A stretch of DNA of 6,150 bases from Clostridia bacterium (GCA_017453085.1 JAFTKV010000113.1:1-6150), one strand, 5' to 3'. Shown: positions 1 through 6,150, numbered from the stretch's first letter. The notes: a model not told the origin generated them from the letters alone. Numbers and translations: made by a program.

Positions 1-1413
1 CTGGCGCCGCTCTTTTTCTTTCTGGCCTTCTTTATGCGGCTGGAGGGCGACCTGTTCTTCATCTTTACCGCCGTATTTACGGGCATTCCCATGGTCATGC
101 AGATCGTCTCTCTGTATATCGTAGGCGACAGCGAGAAGAGCCATCCCTGCGGCCTGCTCCCCATTGACGTTTCGGATCTGCTTTTCCTCTATCTTCTGCT
201 GCAGACCGGAATCGCCATCATCTTCCTTGCGATCCGCAACCTCAGCGGATTTTCCCCCATCACCGCCCTCGTGGTCTATCTGCTGCTTCTGGTGCTCACC
301 GTTTTGCTGATGGTGATCCCCGCTCCTGCCGACGAGCCTCCTCCTGCCCCCACTAACGAGCGGGACGATGTATCGGAAAAGAAGCTGCTCTATTACGCCA
401 ACTATCTGGGACGGCTCTGCCGCAAATGCGAATACGCGCCTCTGAGCACCGTAATGACCGACGTCGCTGCGCTGTTAAAGCGGCTGGATCCCCGATTCAG
501 TGTGCAGCTGCAAACGCTGGAGAACGACGTAAGCTCCAAATGCGTGAAGGTGGAAAACGCTCTGCTCACCGGCGATCACTCCAAGCTTCCTCTGCTCACC
601 CGTGAGCTGGAAACCACGCTTGACTACATGAACAAGCGCATCGCCGATTATCGCTACACCCTCACCGACGAGGGCTTCTATCACGTAGACGACGAGATCG
701 CCATGGCACAGATCGATCGGCTGCTGGATAAGCTGGGGCTGGAATACGAGGAGGATCTTCCCACTGCAGCCGAGCCCTTCGAGGACGAATTTTTCTATCA
801 GAAGGCCCTGCAGTTTGCCTCGGACGAATACAAAGCGCTTCTTGCAGACTATAATCAGCAGATCGTCCGTCGCAAGGAGGACGAGCGACAGGCTCGCATT
901 CGGCGGATCGATCATCGGATGCGTCATATGCGGCGAAGCTGCCACATCCTGTGGGGAGTTTTGGCCGTCGCTTGCATTGCGCTCCCCTTGCTGTGGCATC
1001 TGGAGGTTCGCCCCCACGGCTTCAACTACGCTGACGAGGAGGGGAGCAGCTACGTGCTGATCACCGGCTACAATCCCTTCTACGGAGACGAGGTCACCGT
1101 TCCCGCAACGCTGAACGGCAAAAAGGTCGTAGCCTTAGGCGCAGACTCGCTGAAGGGCGGCACGATCACCTCCCTGACCCTGGAGGAGGGCATAGAGCGG
1201 CTGGATTATCAGTCAATCCGTGATAACAAGAATCTGACCACGCTCCATCTGCCCAAGAGCCTGGTGGAGGTGGGCAACTACGCCACCTACAAGCTCCCTG
1301 CGCTGACCGTCTATTACGCCGGCACCAAGGAGGAGTGGGCGAAGATCAACATCAAGCAGACCGGTAACGCCAACGACCGATTGGTCAACGCCACCATCCA
1401 TTATGAGCAATAA
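1..1413 (+). CDS. Membrane protein with C-terminal BspA-like leucine-rich repeat domain (5' partial)
   Basis: The reading frame is open to the left edge, and the codons before the first ATG (position 34) encode a hydrophobic run (LAPLFFFLAFF). The true start is therefore probably upstream and the gene is cut. The visible 470 residues show the end of one membrane segment (1-11), further segments at about 18-40, 57-77 and 84-106, a proline-rich linker (107-118), and a long charged, mostly helical region (about 120-312). Another membrane segment follows at 314-333. Residues 355-450 resemble BspA-type LRR_5 repeats: VTVPATLNGKKVVALG, then LTTLHLPKSL, then the typical closing motif VYYAGTKEEWAKI. 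If the repeat domain is outside the cell, the charged middle region would be cytoplasmic; this is inference. I do not recognise the N-terminal or middle family and assign no function. It ends in a terminator shared with the convergent gene sfsA. Its promoter lies outside the window. Confidence 0.85.
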   Translation: MAPLFFFLAFFMRLEGDLFFIFTAVFTGIPMVMQIVSLYIVGDSEKSHPCGLLPIDVSDLLFLYLLLQTGIAIIFLAIRNLSGFSPITALVVYLLLLVLTVLLMVIPAPADEPPPAPTNERDDVSEKKLLYYANYLGRLCRKCEYAPLSTVMTDVAALLKRLDPRFSVQLQTLENDVSSKCVKVENALLTGDHSKLPLLTRELETTLDYMNKRIADYRYTLTDEGFYHVDDEIAMAQIDRLLDKLGLEYEEDLPTAAEPFEDEFFYQKALQFASDEYKALLADYNQQIVRRKEDERQARIRRIDHRMRHMRRSCHILWGVLAVACIALPLLWHLEVRPHGFNYADEEGSSYVLITGYNPFYGDEVTVPATLNGKKVVALGADSLKGGTITSLTLEEGIERLDYQSIRDNKNLTTLHLPKSLVEVGNYATYKLPALTVYYAGTKEEWAKINIKQTGNANDRLVNATIHYEQ

Positions 1414-1455
1414 AAAACATCTGCCAAGCGCACGCTTGGCAGATGTTTTTTATTG
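1408..1455. terminator. Bidirectional intrinsic terminator between convergent genes
   Basis: A perfect inverted repeat has arms at 1408-1430 and 1433-1455 with a two-base centre (CA). The GC-rich core, CATCTGCCAAGCG paired with CGCTTGGCAGATG, is flanked by six A on the left and six T on the right. On either strand the transcript would therefore form a strong hairpin followed by a U-tract, which serves both the membrane protein gene (plus) and sfsA (minus). The arms contain both stop codons: TAA at 1411-1413 on plus and TAA at 1452-1450 on minus. Confidence 0.95.
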
Positions 1456-2130
1456 TAGCAGAATGGGAACAGGGGAACGGATCGTCATGGAATTTTCGGT
1501 CACGGTGCAGTCGTAGGCGATCAGCTCCACGCCAGCCTCCCGCGCCCGACAAAGTGCTTCCCGAAAGGCCGGCTGAGTCTCGTCGTTGGGGGAGAAATCC
1601 ACCACCCCCTTCATCTGGATCACGAAGAGCAGCGTTGCCGCAATTCCCTGCCCGCGGGCGGCGATCAGCTCCTCCACGTGCTTTAGTCCCCGCAAAGTGG
1701 GTGCGTCGGGGAAACGGGTATGCCCATCCGCCTCCAGCGTTACGCCCTTGACCTCGATCAGCCGACGCTCGTCGCCCCTCTCCAGATAGAAATCGAAGCG
1801 AGAATCGCCCCATTGGTATTCGGAGCGAAAGAAGGTGCACCCCTCATACAGCTGCGGCAACAGCTCCGCAGCCGCACGGTTGGGTGCTGTGGAATCCATA
1901 TTGATCAAACGCTCCCCCTTGTACACCGCAATCAGATCGTACAGAGTGGAACGGTTGGGATTCTGCGATTTTTCCAAAAGGACGGTGCATCCCGGAACCA
2001 GTAGTTCCCTGCACCGTCCTGTGTTTTTTACGTGACAGCGGATCTCCTCCCCGCCCGCCAATCGGCAGTAGGCAATAAACCGATTGGGGCGGGAGAGAAA
2101 CACCGCACGTTCAATATTCGAATAGGTCAT
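1450..2130 (-). CDS. sfsA: SfsA family protein (sugar fermentation stimulation protein homologue)
   Basis: The product is 226 residues, close to the usual SfsA length of about 230. Family landmarks are in order: an N-terminal OB-like part with HVKNTGRCRELL (33-44); then SRFDFYLE (110-117) and LIEVKGVTLE (124-133), which together give a D...ExK arrangement like PD-(D/E)xK nucleases; then FPDAPTLRGLKH (140-151) and MKGVVDFSPND (173-183). The founding Escherichia coli protein was described as a DNA-binding regulator of maltose metabolism genes, but the biochemical role of the family is unsettled. The frame runs up to 2223, but the start at 2130 is chosen because family homology begins at MTYSNIERAVF and this ATG shares its A with the TGA stop of the upstream lipoprotein gene (TGATG). 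There is no strong ribosome binding site, so translation is probably coupled to the upstream gene. Transcription most likely comes from the promoter at 3941-3969. The stop codon lies inside the terminator palindrome. Confidence 0.95.
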   Translation of the reverse strand: MTYSNIERAVFLSRPNRFIAYCRLAGGEEIRCHVKNTGRCRELLVPGCTVLLEKSQNPNRSTLYDLIAVYKGERLINMDSTAPNRAAAELLPQLYEGCTFFRSEYQWGDSRFDFYLERGDERRLIEVKGVTLEADGHTRFPDAPTLRGLKHVEELIAARGQGIAATLLFVIQMKGVVDFSPNDETQPAFREALCRAREAGVELIAYDCTVTENSMTIRSPVPILLQ

Positions 2131-3896
2131 CAATACTTGATCTCGGTCAGGATCGCCCAGTGGGAGGAGACGTAGCCGCCGTCCACCAGATCGGTCAGAA
2201 GCTGATAGCTGCCCACCGCGCACAGTCCGCGGCTGACAAATACGTGTGCGGTTGCGGCGGTCACGTTGGAGCTGCCGTAGCCGTTTTGCGTAGCACCGCT
2301 GCTGATCACCGAGTCGGCAATGCTGAGCGCATCGACAAAGCTGTCGGCTACCACGTTCTTATAAGGCTTGCCGCTGCTGCCGGTGCCGAAATCGCCCGCA
2401 AAGATCACGGGGAGTCCGAACTGTGCGGCACGGTCGCAGATCAGCGACGCACCGTAGCCTGCGGCCGATCTGCCGAAGGTATCCAGCTGCGTGTTCATCA
2501 CCACGAACTCCTTGCCGGAGGAGATCTCACAAAGCCTTGCCCAAGTACAGATGGAGAAGGTTCTGCCATCCCAGCCGATGCTGGCGGTATCGGGCGTTTC
2601 GGACAGCCAGAAGGTACCGCTGTCCACCAGCTTATACTTGGTCTTGTTATACAAAATCGGGTTAAACGCACCCTCCAGGAATGCTTCGTATCGGTCGGGC
2701 GCCTCGCCGTTTCTGCCGGTGCCCACAAAGCCGTAGGTTTCGGTAAGAGCGGGCGTGTCGCCGATGCCCTCGTTAATGCAGGTCAGCCAGCTGGTGCAGG
2801 AGACCTCCTGCAGACAGAGCAGATCGGGTGCCTGCTGCCGAATCAGCTGGTACAGACGGGGGTAACGGTTGACCACCGCATTCTCGCCGTAGCCGGACAA
2901 GGTCACGTTCAGATCCAGCAGCTTCAGCGAGCTGTCGTAGGAGGGCGTTCCCGTAAGGGAAAGCGAGGATTCCACTCGGCTTACGTCCGAACCGCCTGCC
3001 ACGTACCGGTCCACGAATGCGCGCACGCCCAGGATCACGGTGTTGGCGTCACCGGCAAACACCAGCTTGTCTCCGTCCATGCCCACCTTGTAGGCACCTG
3101 CATCGGCGGTTACAGAGGTGGCTCTGTCGCTGACTCCGATCAGGATCTCCTTGGCGGCAGCCTCGCCGGAGGACGATGCCTTGGATACGGTCATAGGATA
3201 ACCGATCGCCTCCTCCAATGCGACCTGCAGATAGGTTGCCGCTCCCTCATAGCCGCTTCCGTACACGATGGTATAATCCAGCACGCTCTTGCCGTTCAGG
3301 GTCAGATCGCTGAGATTATAATCGTGACGGTACTGATAGCGATATCCGCATTCCAGCACCAGATCGGCTCTCTTGGCGGAAAAATACAGCTCGATCAGCT
3401 TGTTGACCGCCTCTACCGTCTTCTCCTCGCAGCCGCCCGGCACCACCAGCTTGTTGTTGACCACCTGGATCGCATAGTCGTTGATCCGAAGGGTCTTGGC
3501 CACCAGCGCAGACTCCTCACGGGAGGTCTCGCCTATCAGGATCTCGGTAGCGGCAGAGGGATCCTGCCCTTCCAGCAGGAAATCGCCGTTGGTCTCCAGC
3601 GTAATATCGGTAAAGGAGTTGATATAGGTGCGCAGATTCTTGGCCGCCGTCAGCACGGGGCTGTCGTTTTTCACGTGGCTGCCGGTGATGATCACGGTGT
3701 CGGTCACGTTTGCGCTGAGGAAGGTGTGGGTCTTGCCCGTAGACACGCTCACATCTCCCGATGTCTGAAAGTCGTGCATATAATCGGCGGTGGTTTGCGC
3801 CGCCTGATCGTTGTCCGATCCGCAGGCTGCCAGCAGACCTGCGCTCAGCATTGCCGCCATCACAACGGCACCGATCTTCAACAGTATGGATTTCAT
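2130..3896 (-). CDS. Lipoprotein with duplicated N-terminal module and degenerate endonuclease/exonuclease/phosphatase domain
   Basis: The 588-residue product starts with a lipoprotein signal peptide: K2, a hydrophobic stretch from about 4 to 22, and lipobox LAAC with Cys25. It should be exported and lipid-anchored to the outer face of the membrane. Residues about 66-175 and 207-301 are two related modules, each with an EILIG core followed by a KLV strand and a helix. Residues about 323-587 look like an EEP (PF03372-type) domain: LKLLDLNV, PDLLCLQEV (Glu364), GTFWLSETP, then WARL, NTQLDT, FAGDFGTG, AHVFVS and SSHWAIL. Several usual catalytic positions are changed: NTHLD to NTQLD, GDFN to GDFG, the D before HxF to Ala550, and SDH to SSH. 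The substrate is unknown, and the domain may be a binding rather than a catalytic one. The ATG at 3896 is chosen because it directly precedes the signal peptide and the earlier in-frame ATG (3941) lies within the promoter -10 element. The stop overlaps the sfsA start. Confidence 0.85.
   Translation of the reverse strand: MKSILLKIGAVVMAAMLSAGLLAACGSDNDQAAQTTADYMHDFQTSGDVSVSTGKTHTFLSANVTDTVIITGSHVKNDSPVLTAAKNLRTYINSFTDITLETNGDFLLEGQDPSAATEILIGETSREESALVAKTLRINDYAIQVVNNKLVVPGGCEEKTVEAVNKLIELYFSAKRADLVLECGYRYQYRHDYNLSDLTLNGKSVLDYTIVYGSGYEGAATYLQVALEEAIGYPMTVSKASSSGEAAAKEILIGVSDRATSVTADAGAYKVGMDGDKLVFAGDANTVILGVRAFVDRYVAGGSDVSRVESSLSLTGTPSYDSSLKLLDLNVTLSGYGENAVVNRYPRLYQLIRQQAPDLLCLQEVSCTSWLTCINEGIGDTPALTETYGFVGTGRNGEAPDRYEAFLEGAFNPILYNKTKYKLVDSGTFWLSETPDTASIGWDGRTFSICTWARLCEISSGKEFVVMNTQLDTFGRSAAGYGASLICDRAAQFGLPVIFAGDFGTGSSGKPYKNVVADSFVDALSIADSVISSGATQNGYGSSNVTAATAHVFVSRGLCAVGSYQLLTDLVDGGYVSSHWAILTEIKY
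2994..3278 (-). repeat. Second copy of duplicated lipoprotein module
   Basis: This encodes residues about 207-301 of the lipoprotein. It shares with residues 66-175 the order: N-terminal strand (DYTIVYG versus DTVIITG), AAKEILIGVSDR versus AATEILIGETSR, a Y-x-V/I strand, DKLVFAG versus NKLVVPG, and a closing helix before the linker (VRAFVDRYV versus VNKLIELYF). The similarity is at protein level only. Confidence 0.65.
3372..3701 (-). repeat. First copy of duplicated lipoprotein module
   Basis: This encodes residues about 66-175 of the lipoprotein, the partner of the copy at 2994-3278. It is slightly longer, with extra residues before the EILIG core (NGDFLLEGQDPSAATEILIG) and three more residues after it. 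It sits directly after the likely flexible post-lipobox linker. Confidence 0.65.
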
Positions 3897-3907
3897 TGGA
3901 ATACCAA

Positions 3908-3915
3908 CCTTTCCC
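3908..3915 (-). promoter_or_regulatory. Ribosome binding site of the lipoprotein gene
   Basis: On the minus strand the sequence GGGAAAGG lies 11 bases before the ATG at 3896, which supports that start over the upstream in-frame ATG at 3941. The spacing is at the long end of normal. Confidence 0.6.
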
Positions 3916-3940
3916 GCTCCTGCGGTATATGTTACCTTCA

Positions 3941-3969
3941 ATTATAACACAGCGCCATTGGCTTGTCAA
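3941..3969 (-). promoter_or_regulatory. Consensus housekeeping sigma promoter for lipoprotein-sfsA operon
   Basis: Read on the minus strand, TTGACA (3969-3964) is followed by a 17-base spacer and TATAAT (3946-3941). The three bases before the -10 are TGT, so it also carries an extended -10 (TGnTATAAT). Transcription should start near 3934-3935, giving a leader of about 38 bases before the ATG at 3896. All consensus positions match, which predicts strong or constitutive expression. No operator could be identified over it. Confidence 0.93.
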
Positions 3970-4070
3970 GTGCGAAATCCAACTTCCGCCGCCACGGCTC
4001 GGTCATTTCCTGCGCTGACCGGGAGAAAGAGCTGATTTTTTCAAAAACTTTGCCATAATGTGGCTCATGG

Positions 4071-4101
4071 TCACAAATTCTTCACAATGTTTGAGTATAA
4101 T
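4071..4101 (+). promoter_or_regulatory. Probable promoter of the ABC transporter operon
   Basis: A perfect -10 hexamer TATAAT lies at 4096-4101, about 45 bases before the ATPase start. No good -35 sits at 17 bases; the best candidate is TCACAA at 4071-4076, with a 19-base gap. The weak -35 suggests either a weaker promoter or one helped by an activator. An alternative is TTCACA (4081-4086) with GATAAA (4105-4110) at 18 bases, but it is a poorer match. Confidence 0.55.
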
Positions 4102-4145
4102 GAGGATAAATTACGCTCAAATCACAGATCGAAAGGAAACGACTG

Positions 4146-5249
4146 ATGATCGAACTGGAAAATCTGACGAAACGATACGGGAATCTGATCGCCGTGGATC
4201 GGCTGAACTGTACCATCGAGCCCGGAAAGCTGTACGGCTTTTTGGGTGTCAACGGTGCAGGCAAGACCACCACGATGAATATGATCACCGGCTGCCTTGC
4301 CCCCACCGAGGGCAGCGTGACCGTCTGCGGAGAGAATCTCTTTTTGAATCCGGTTGCCGCCAAGCGGCATATCGGCTATCTGCCCGAGCGTCCCCCCCTT
4401 TATCCTGATCTGACCGTGCGGGAGTACCTCTCCTTCGTGGCGGATGCCAAGGGAGTGTCCCGCACCCGCCGCCGCAAGGAGCTGACCCGCGTGATGGAGC
4501 AGGTGAACATCCTGCCCGTCGCCGATAAAATGATCCGCAATCTCTCCAAGGGCTATTGGCAGAGAGTGGGCATTGCCCAGGCCATCCTGGGCGATCCCGA
4601 GATCCTGATCCTGGACGAGCCTACCGCCTCTCTGGACCCCCGTCAGATCGTGGAGATCCGACGGCTGATCCGCTCCCTGAAGGGCAAGCATACCATCCTG
4701 CTGTCCAGCCACATCCTCTCGGAGGTGGCGGAGCTGGCCGACGTGATCCTGATCCTGTCGGAAGGAAAGCTGGTAGCTATGGACTCGCTGGCCGGTCTCC
4801 AGGCAGATTATCTGCACACCGACACGGTCAAGCTCACCGTGCGCTGCAGTGCCGCCCGTTGCGAGAGCGTGCTGCGCAAGATCTCCGGCGCGCAGAAGGT
4901 CACGGTGAAGGAGTGCGGCTCGCTCACCGAGGCTGAGGTTGAATGCCCCAAGGGCGTGGATCTGCGGGAGAGCATCTTCTTCGCCTTTTCCGAGCTGCGC
5001 TGTCCCATCCTGTCCATGACCCTTCACGAGGCGTCGCTGGAGGAGGTCTTCCTCACCGCCACCCGCCCCGAGGAATCCAGCCCCCTCCCCCGCTTCAAGC
5101 TCGCCGTGGGACGCACAAGCCAAGCCCGCCGTCCCGCCGCCCCTACAAAGAAGCCTGCGGAACGAAAGACCGCAGCCCCCACGCCTCTACCCGATGATCC
5201 GGAGGAGGACGACTATAAGCCTCTGCTGGGCAGAAAGGAGTCCAAATGA
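4146..5249 (+). CDS. ABC-2 type exporter ATP-binding protein, GldA-like
   Basis: This is the cytoplasmic ATPase subunit that powers the membrane protein encoded next. All nucleotide-binding motifs are intact in the 367 residues: Walker A GVNGAGKTT (34-42), the Q-loop region IGYLPERPPLYPDLT (76-90), signature LSKGYWQR (133-140), Walker B ILILDEPT (153-160), D-loop SLDP (162-165) and switch His189 (SSHIL). The GYLPE-x-PLY-x-DLTVREYLSF stretch is typical of GldA-like ATPases. An accessory region follows (about 211-306) and ends with LHEASLEEVFLTAT, the usual end of the family. Residues 307-367 are an extra tail rich in Pro, Lys and Ala, with an acidic patch (DDPEEDD). The start is supported by AAAGGA at 4132-4137, eight bases before the ATG. 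The stop overlaps the permease start by four bases (ATGA). The transported substrate cannot be told from sequence; gliding motility itself is not implied. Confidence 0.95.
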   Translation: MIELENLTKRYGNLIAVDRLNCTIEPGKLYGFLGVNGAGKTTTMNMITGCLAPTEGSVTVCGENLFLNPVAAKRHIGYLPERPPLYPDLTVREYLSFVADAKGVSRTRRRKELTRVMEQVNILPVADKMIRNLSKGYWQRVGIAQAILGDPEILILDEPTASLDPRQIVEIRRLIRSLKGKHTILLSSHILSEVAELADVILILSEGKLVAMDSLAGLQADYLHTDTVKLTVRCSAARCESVLRKISGAQKVTVKECGSLTEAEVECPKGVDLRESIFFAFSELRCPILSMTLHEASLEEVFLTATRPEESSPLPRFKLAVGRTSQARRPAAPTKKPAERKTAAPTPLPDDPEEDDYKPLLGRKESK

Positions 5250-6112
5250 TCGCCGTATTCAAAGAGGAGCTCCGTGCCGCGTACACCGGTCTGCTGGGAT
5301 ATGCCCTGTCCTCCTTCTATCTGCTGTTTGCAGGCGTGTTCGTGACCATGAACAATCTGTACGGTCAGGATCCCGCCATTGAATATACCTATTCCTACAT
5401 TCTGTTCGCTCTGCTGATGATCATCCCCGTGCTGACTATGCGCTCGCTGGCCGAGGAACGGCAGAACGGCACCTATCTCCTGCTGTCCTCCCTGCCTTTG
5501 CGGACGCTGGACTTCGTGCTGGGGAAGTATTTTGCGCTGCTGTGCGTCCTTGCCCTGCCCATCGGTCTGGTGGGCACCTACGCCGTGATCCTTTCCTTCT
5601 ACGGGAACGTGCGGATGCTGTCCGCCGTGCTGGTCACCTTCGCCCTCTTTTTAGTGGCTGCATCCATGACCGCCATCGGCCTGTTCATCTCGTCGGTCAC
5701 CTCCAGCGTGATGATGTCCGCCGTCCTTACCCTGGGCGCGCTTCTGCTAATCTACTATCTCCCGGGGCTGATCGTCCTGCTGCCTGCCACGGCACTGGGC
5801 TCCTTCCTGGTCTTCACGATCCTGCTCATCTGCATCGGCGCGCTGATCGGCTACTTCACCAAGAGCCTCAACTGGGGACTGCTGGCCACCGCCCTGCTGG
5901 AGGGTGCTCTGGTGGCACTGCTCCTGTTCAAGCCCACGCTGCTGGAGGGCTCTGCCGCTACCGTGATCGGACTTCTGTCCCTCACCTCCCGCTTTGAGCT
6001 CTTCGCCCTGTACGGACTCTTCGATCTGTCCGCAGTCTTCTACTTCCTGTCCATGTGCTTTTTGTTCCTCTATTTCACCGTGGCAGCCGTAGAAAAGCGC
6101 CGCTGGAACTGA
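5246..6112 (+). CDS. ABC-2 type exporter permease, GldF-like
   Basis: This is the membrane subunit paired with the ATPase just upstream. The 288-residue protein is strongly hydrophobic, with membrane segments at about 17-35, 48-66, 94-117, 124-149, 155-180, 185-205 and 260-281, and possibly one at 209-229. Family features are PVLTMRSLAEERQNGTYLLL (61-80), an ABC-2 permease motif thought to contact the ATPase, and the C-terminal pattern SRFELFALYGLFDLS (248-262), YFLS and VEKRRW (282-287), typical of GldF-like permeases. The ATG overlaps the ATPase stop (ATGA), and a good ribosome binding site, AGAAAGGAG (5232-5240), sits five bases upstream inside the ATPase gene. Both support tightly coupled synthesis of the two subunits. 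No terminator follows, so the operon continues. Confidence 0.93.
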   Translation: MIAVFKEELRAAYTGLLGYALSSFYLLFAGVFVTMNNLYGQDPAIEYTYSYILFALLMIIPVLTMRSLAEERQNGTYLLLSSLPLRTLDFVLGKYFALLCVLALPIGLVGTYAVILSFYGNVRMLSAVLVTFALFLVAASMTAIGLFISSVTSSVMMSAVLTLGALLLIYYLPGLIVLLPATALGSFLVFTILLICIGALIGYFTKSLNWGLLATALLEGALVALLLFKPTLLEGSAATVIGLLSLTSRFELFALYGLFDLSAVFYFLSMCFLFLYFTVAAVEKRRWN

Positions 6113-6142
6113 TCCGCTTATCCCGAACCGAATGGAGTTACT

Positions 6143-6150
6143 ATGACACA
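6143..6150 (+). CDS. Start of a third gene in the ABC transporter operon (3' cut by window)
   Basis: An ATG at 6143 is preceded by GGAG (6134-6137) at five bases and lies 30 bases after the permease stop, with no terminator between. Only Met-Thr and part of a third codon are visible. In related operons the GldA/GldF pair is often followed by a GldG-like membrane-anchored auxiliary protein, so that is the best guess, from context only. Confidence 0.6.

Noticed and set aside
475..1017. A 180-codon minus-strand frame inside the membrane protein gene
   Set aside because: It has no ribosome binding site or domain, and it is a shadow of the plus-strand gene whose product has membrane segments and a repeat domain.
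2131..2223. N-terminal extension of SfsA to an ATG at 2223
   Set aside because: It would overlap the lipoprotein gene by about 94 bases and add 31 residues unlike the family. The ATG at 2130 gives the normal length and a TGATG junction.
3897..3941. Upstream in-frame ATG at 3941 for the lipoprotein
   Set aside because: It lies inside the -10 element, upstream of the expected transcription start, and would place 15 residues before the signal peptide.
2160..3947. A 595-codon open frame on the plus strand opposite the lipoprotein gene
   Set aside because: It is antisense to a gene with a clear signal peptide, domain motifs, promoter and coupled downstream gene. Its own translation is low in complexity and lacks any recognisable domain; long shadow frames are common in GC-rich genes.
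3970..4070. Possible small RNA or riboswitch in the divergent intergenic region
   Set aside because: I found no strong hairpin followed by a T-run and no recognisable aptamer pattern. The leader of the ABC operon is too short (about 40 bases) for a typical riboswitch.
4376..4390. Missing Gln in the ATPase Q-loop (LPE instead of a Q)
   Set aside because: A GYLPE sequence at this place is common in GldA-like and related ABC-2 ATPases, so it is not a defect.
4122..5123. A 333-codon open frame on the minus strand opposite the ATPase gene
   Set aside because: The opposite strand encodes an intact ABC ATPase with all motifs. The antisense translation is rich in His, Gly and Gln without domain features.

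Overview
The window looks like chromosomal DNA from a GC-rich clostridial (Bacillota) bacterium, probably an uncultured gut member of the Oscillospirales type. This is inferred from several signs: a near-perfect housekeeping promoter and purine-rich AAAGG-type ribosome binding sites, a BspA-like leucine-rich repeat ending, a GldA/GldF-type ABC exporter pair, and AT-rich intergenic gaps between GC-rich genes. No rRNA, tRNA, CRISPR, insertion sequence or phage gene was seen.

The layout has three blocks. (1) Positions 1-1413, plus strand, hold the 3' part of a membrane protein gene cut by the left edge. Its product has several membrane segments, a large charged middle region, one more membrane segment and a BspA-like repeat domain at the C-terminus. 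(2) Positions 1450-3896, minus strand, hold a two-gene operon. A lipoprotein with a duplicated N-terminal module and a degenerate endonuclease/exonuclease/phosphatase (EEP) domain comes first. sfsA follows, joined by a TGATG stop/start overlap. The operon is read from a promoter at 3941-3969 with perfect -35 and extended -10 elements. (3) Positions 4146-6150, plus strand, hold the start of an ABC-2 transporter operon: a GldA-like ATPase, a GldF-like permease and the first codons of a third gene, which in such operons is often a GldG-like auxiliary protein.

Blocks 1 and 2 converge on one bidirectional terminator, a palindrome with 23-bp perfect arms that also encodes the last glutamine codon and the stop codon of both genes. 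Blocks 2 and 3 diverge from a 249-base region that holds both promoters.

Most of this is ordinary gene content, and no clear new multi-gene system is visible. The items most worth a second look are the lipoprotein, whose EEP domain keeps its fold landmarks but has lost several catalytic residues, and the shared terminator palindrome with mirrored stop codons.
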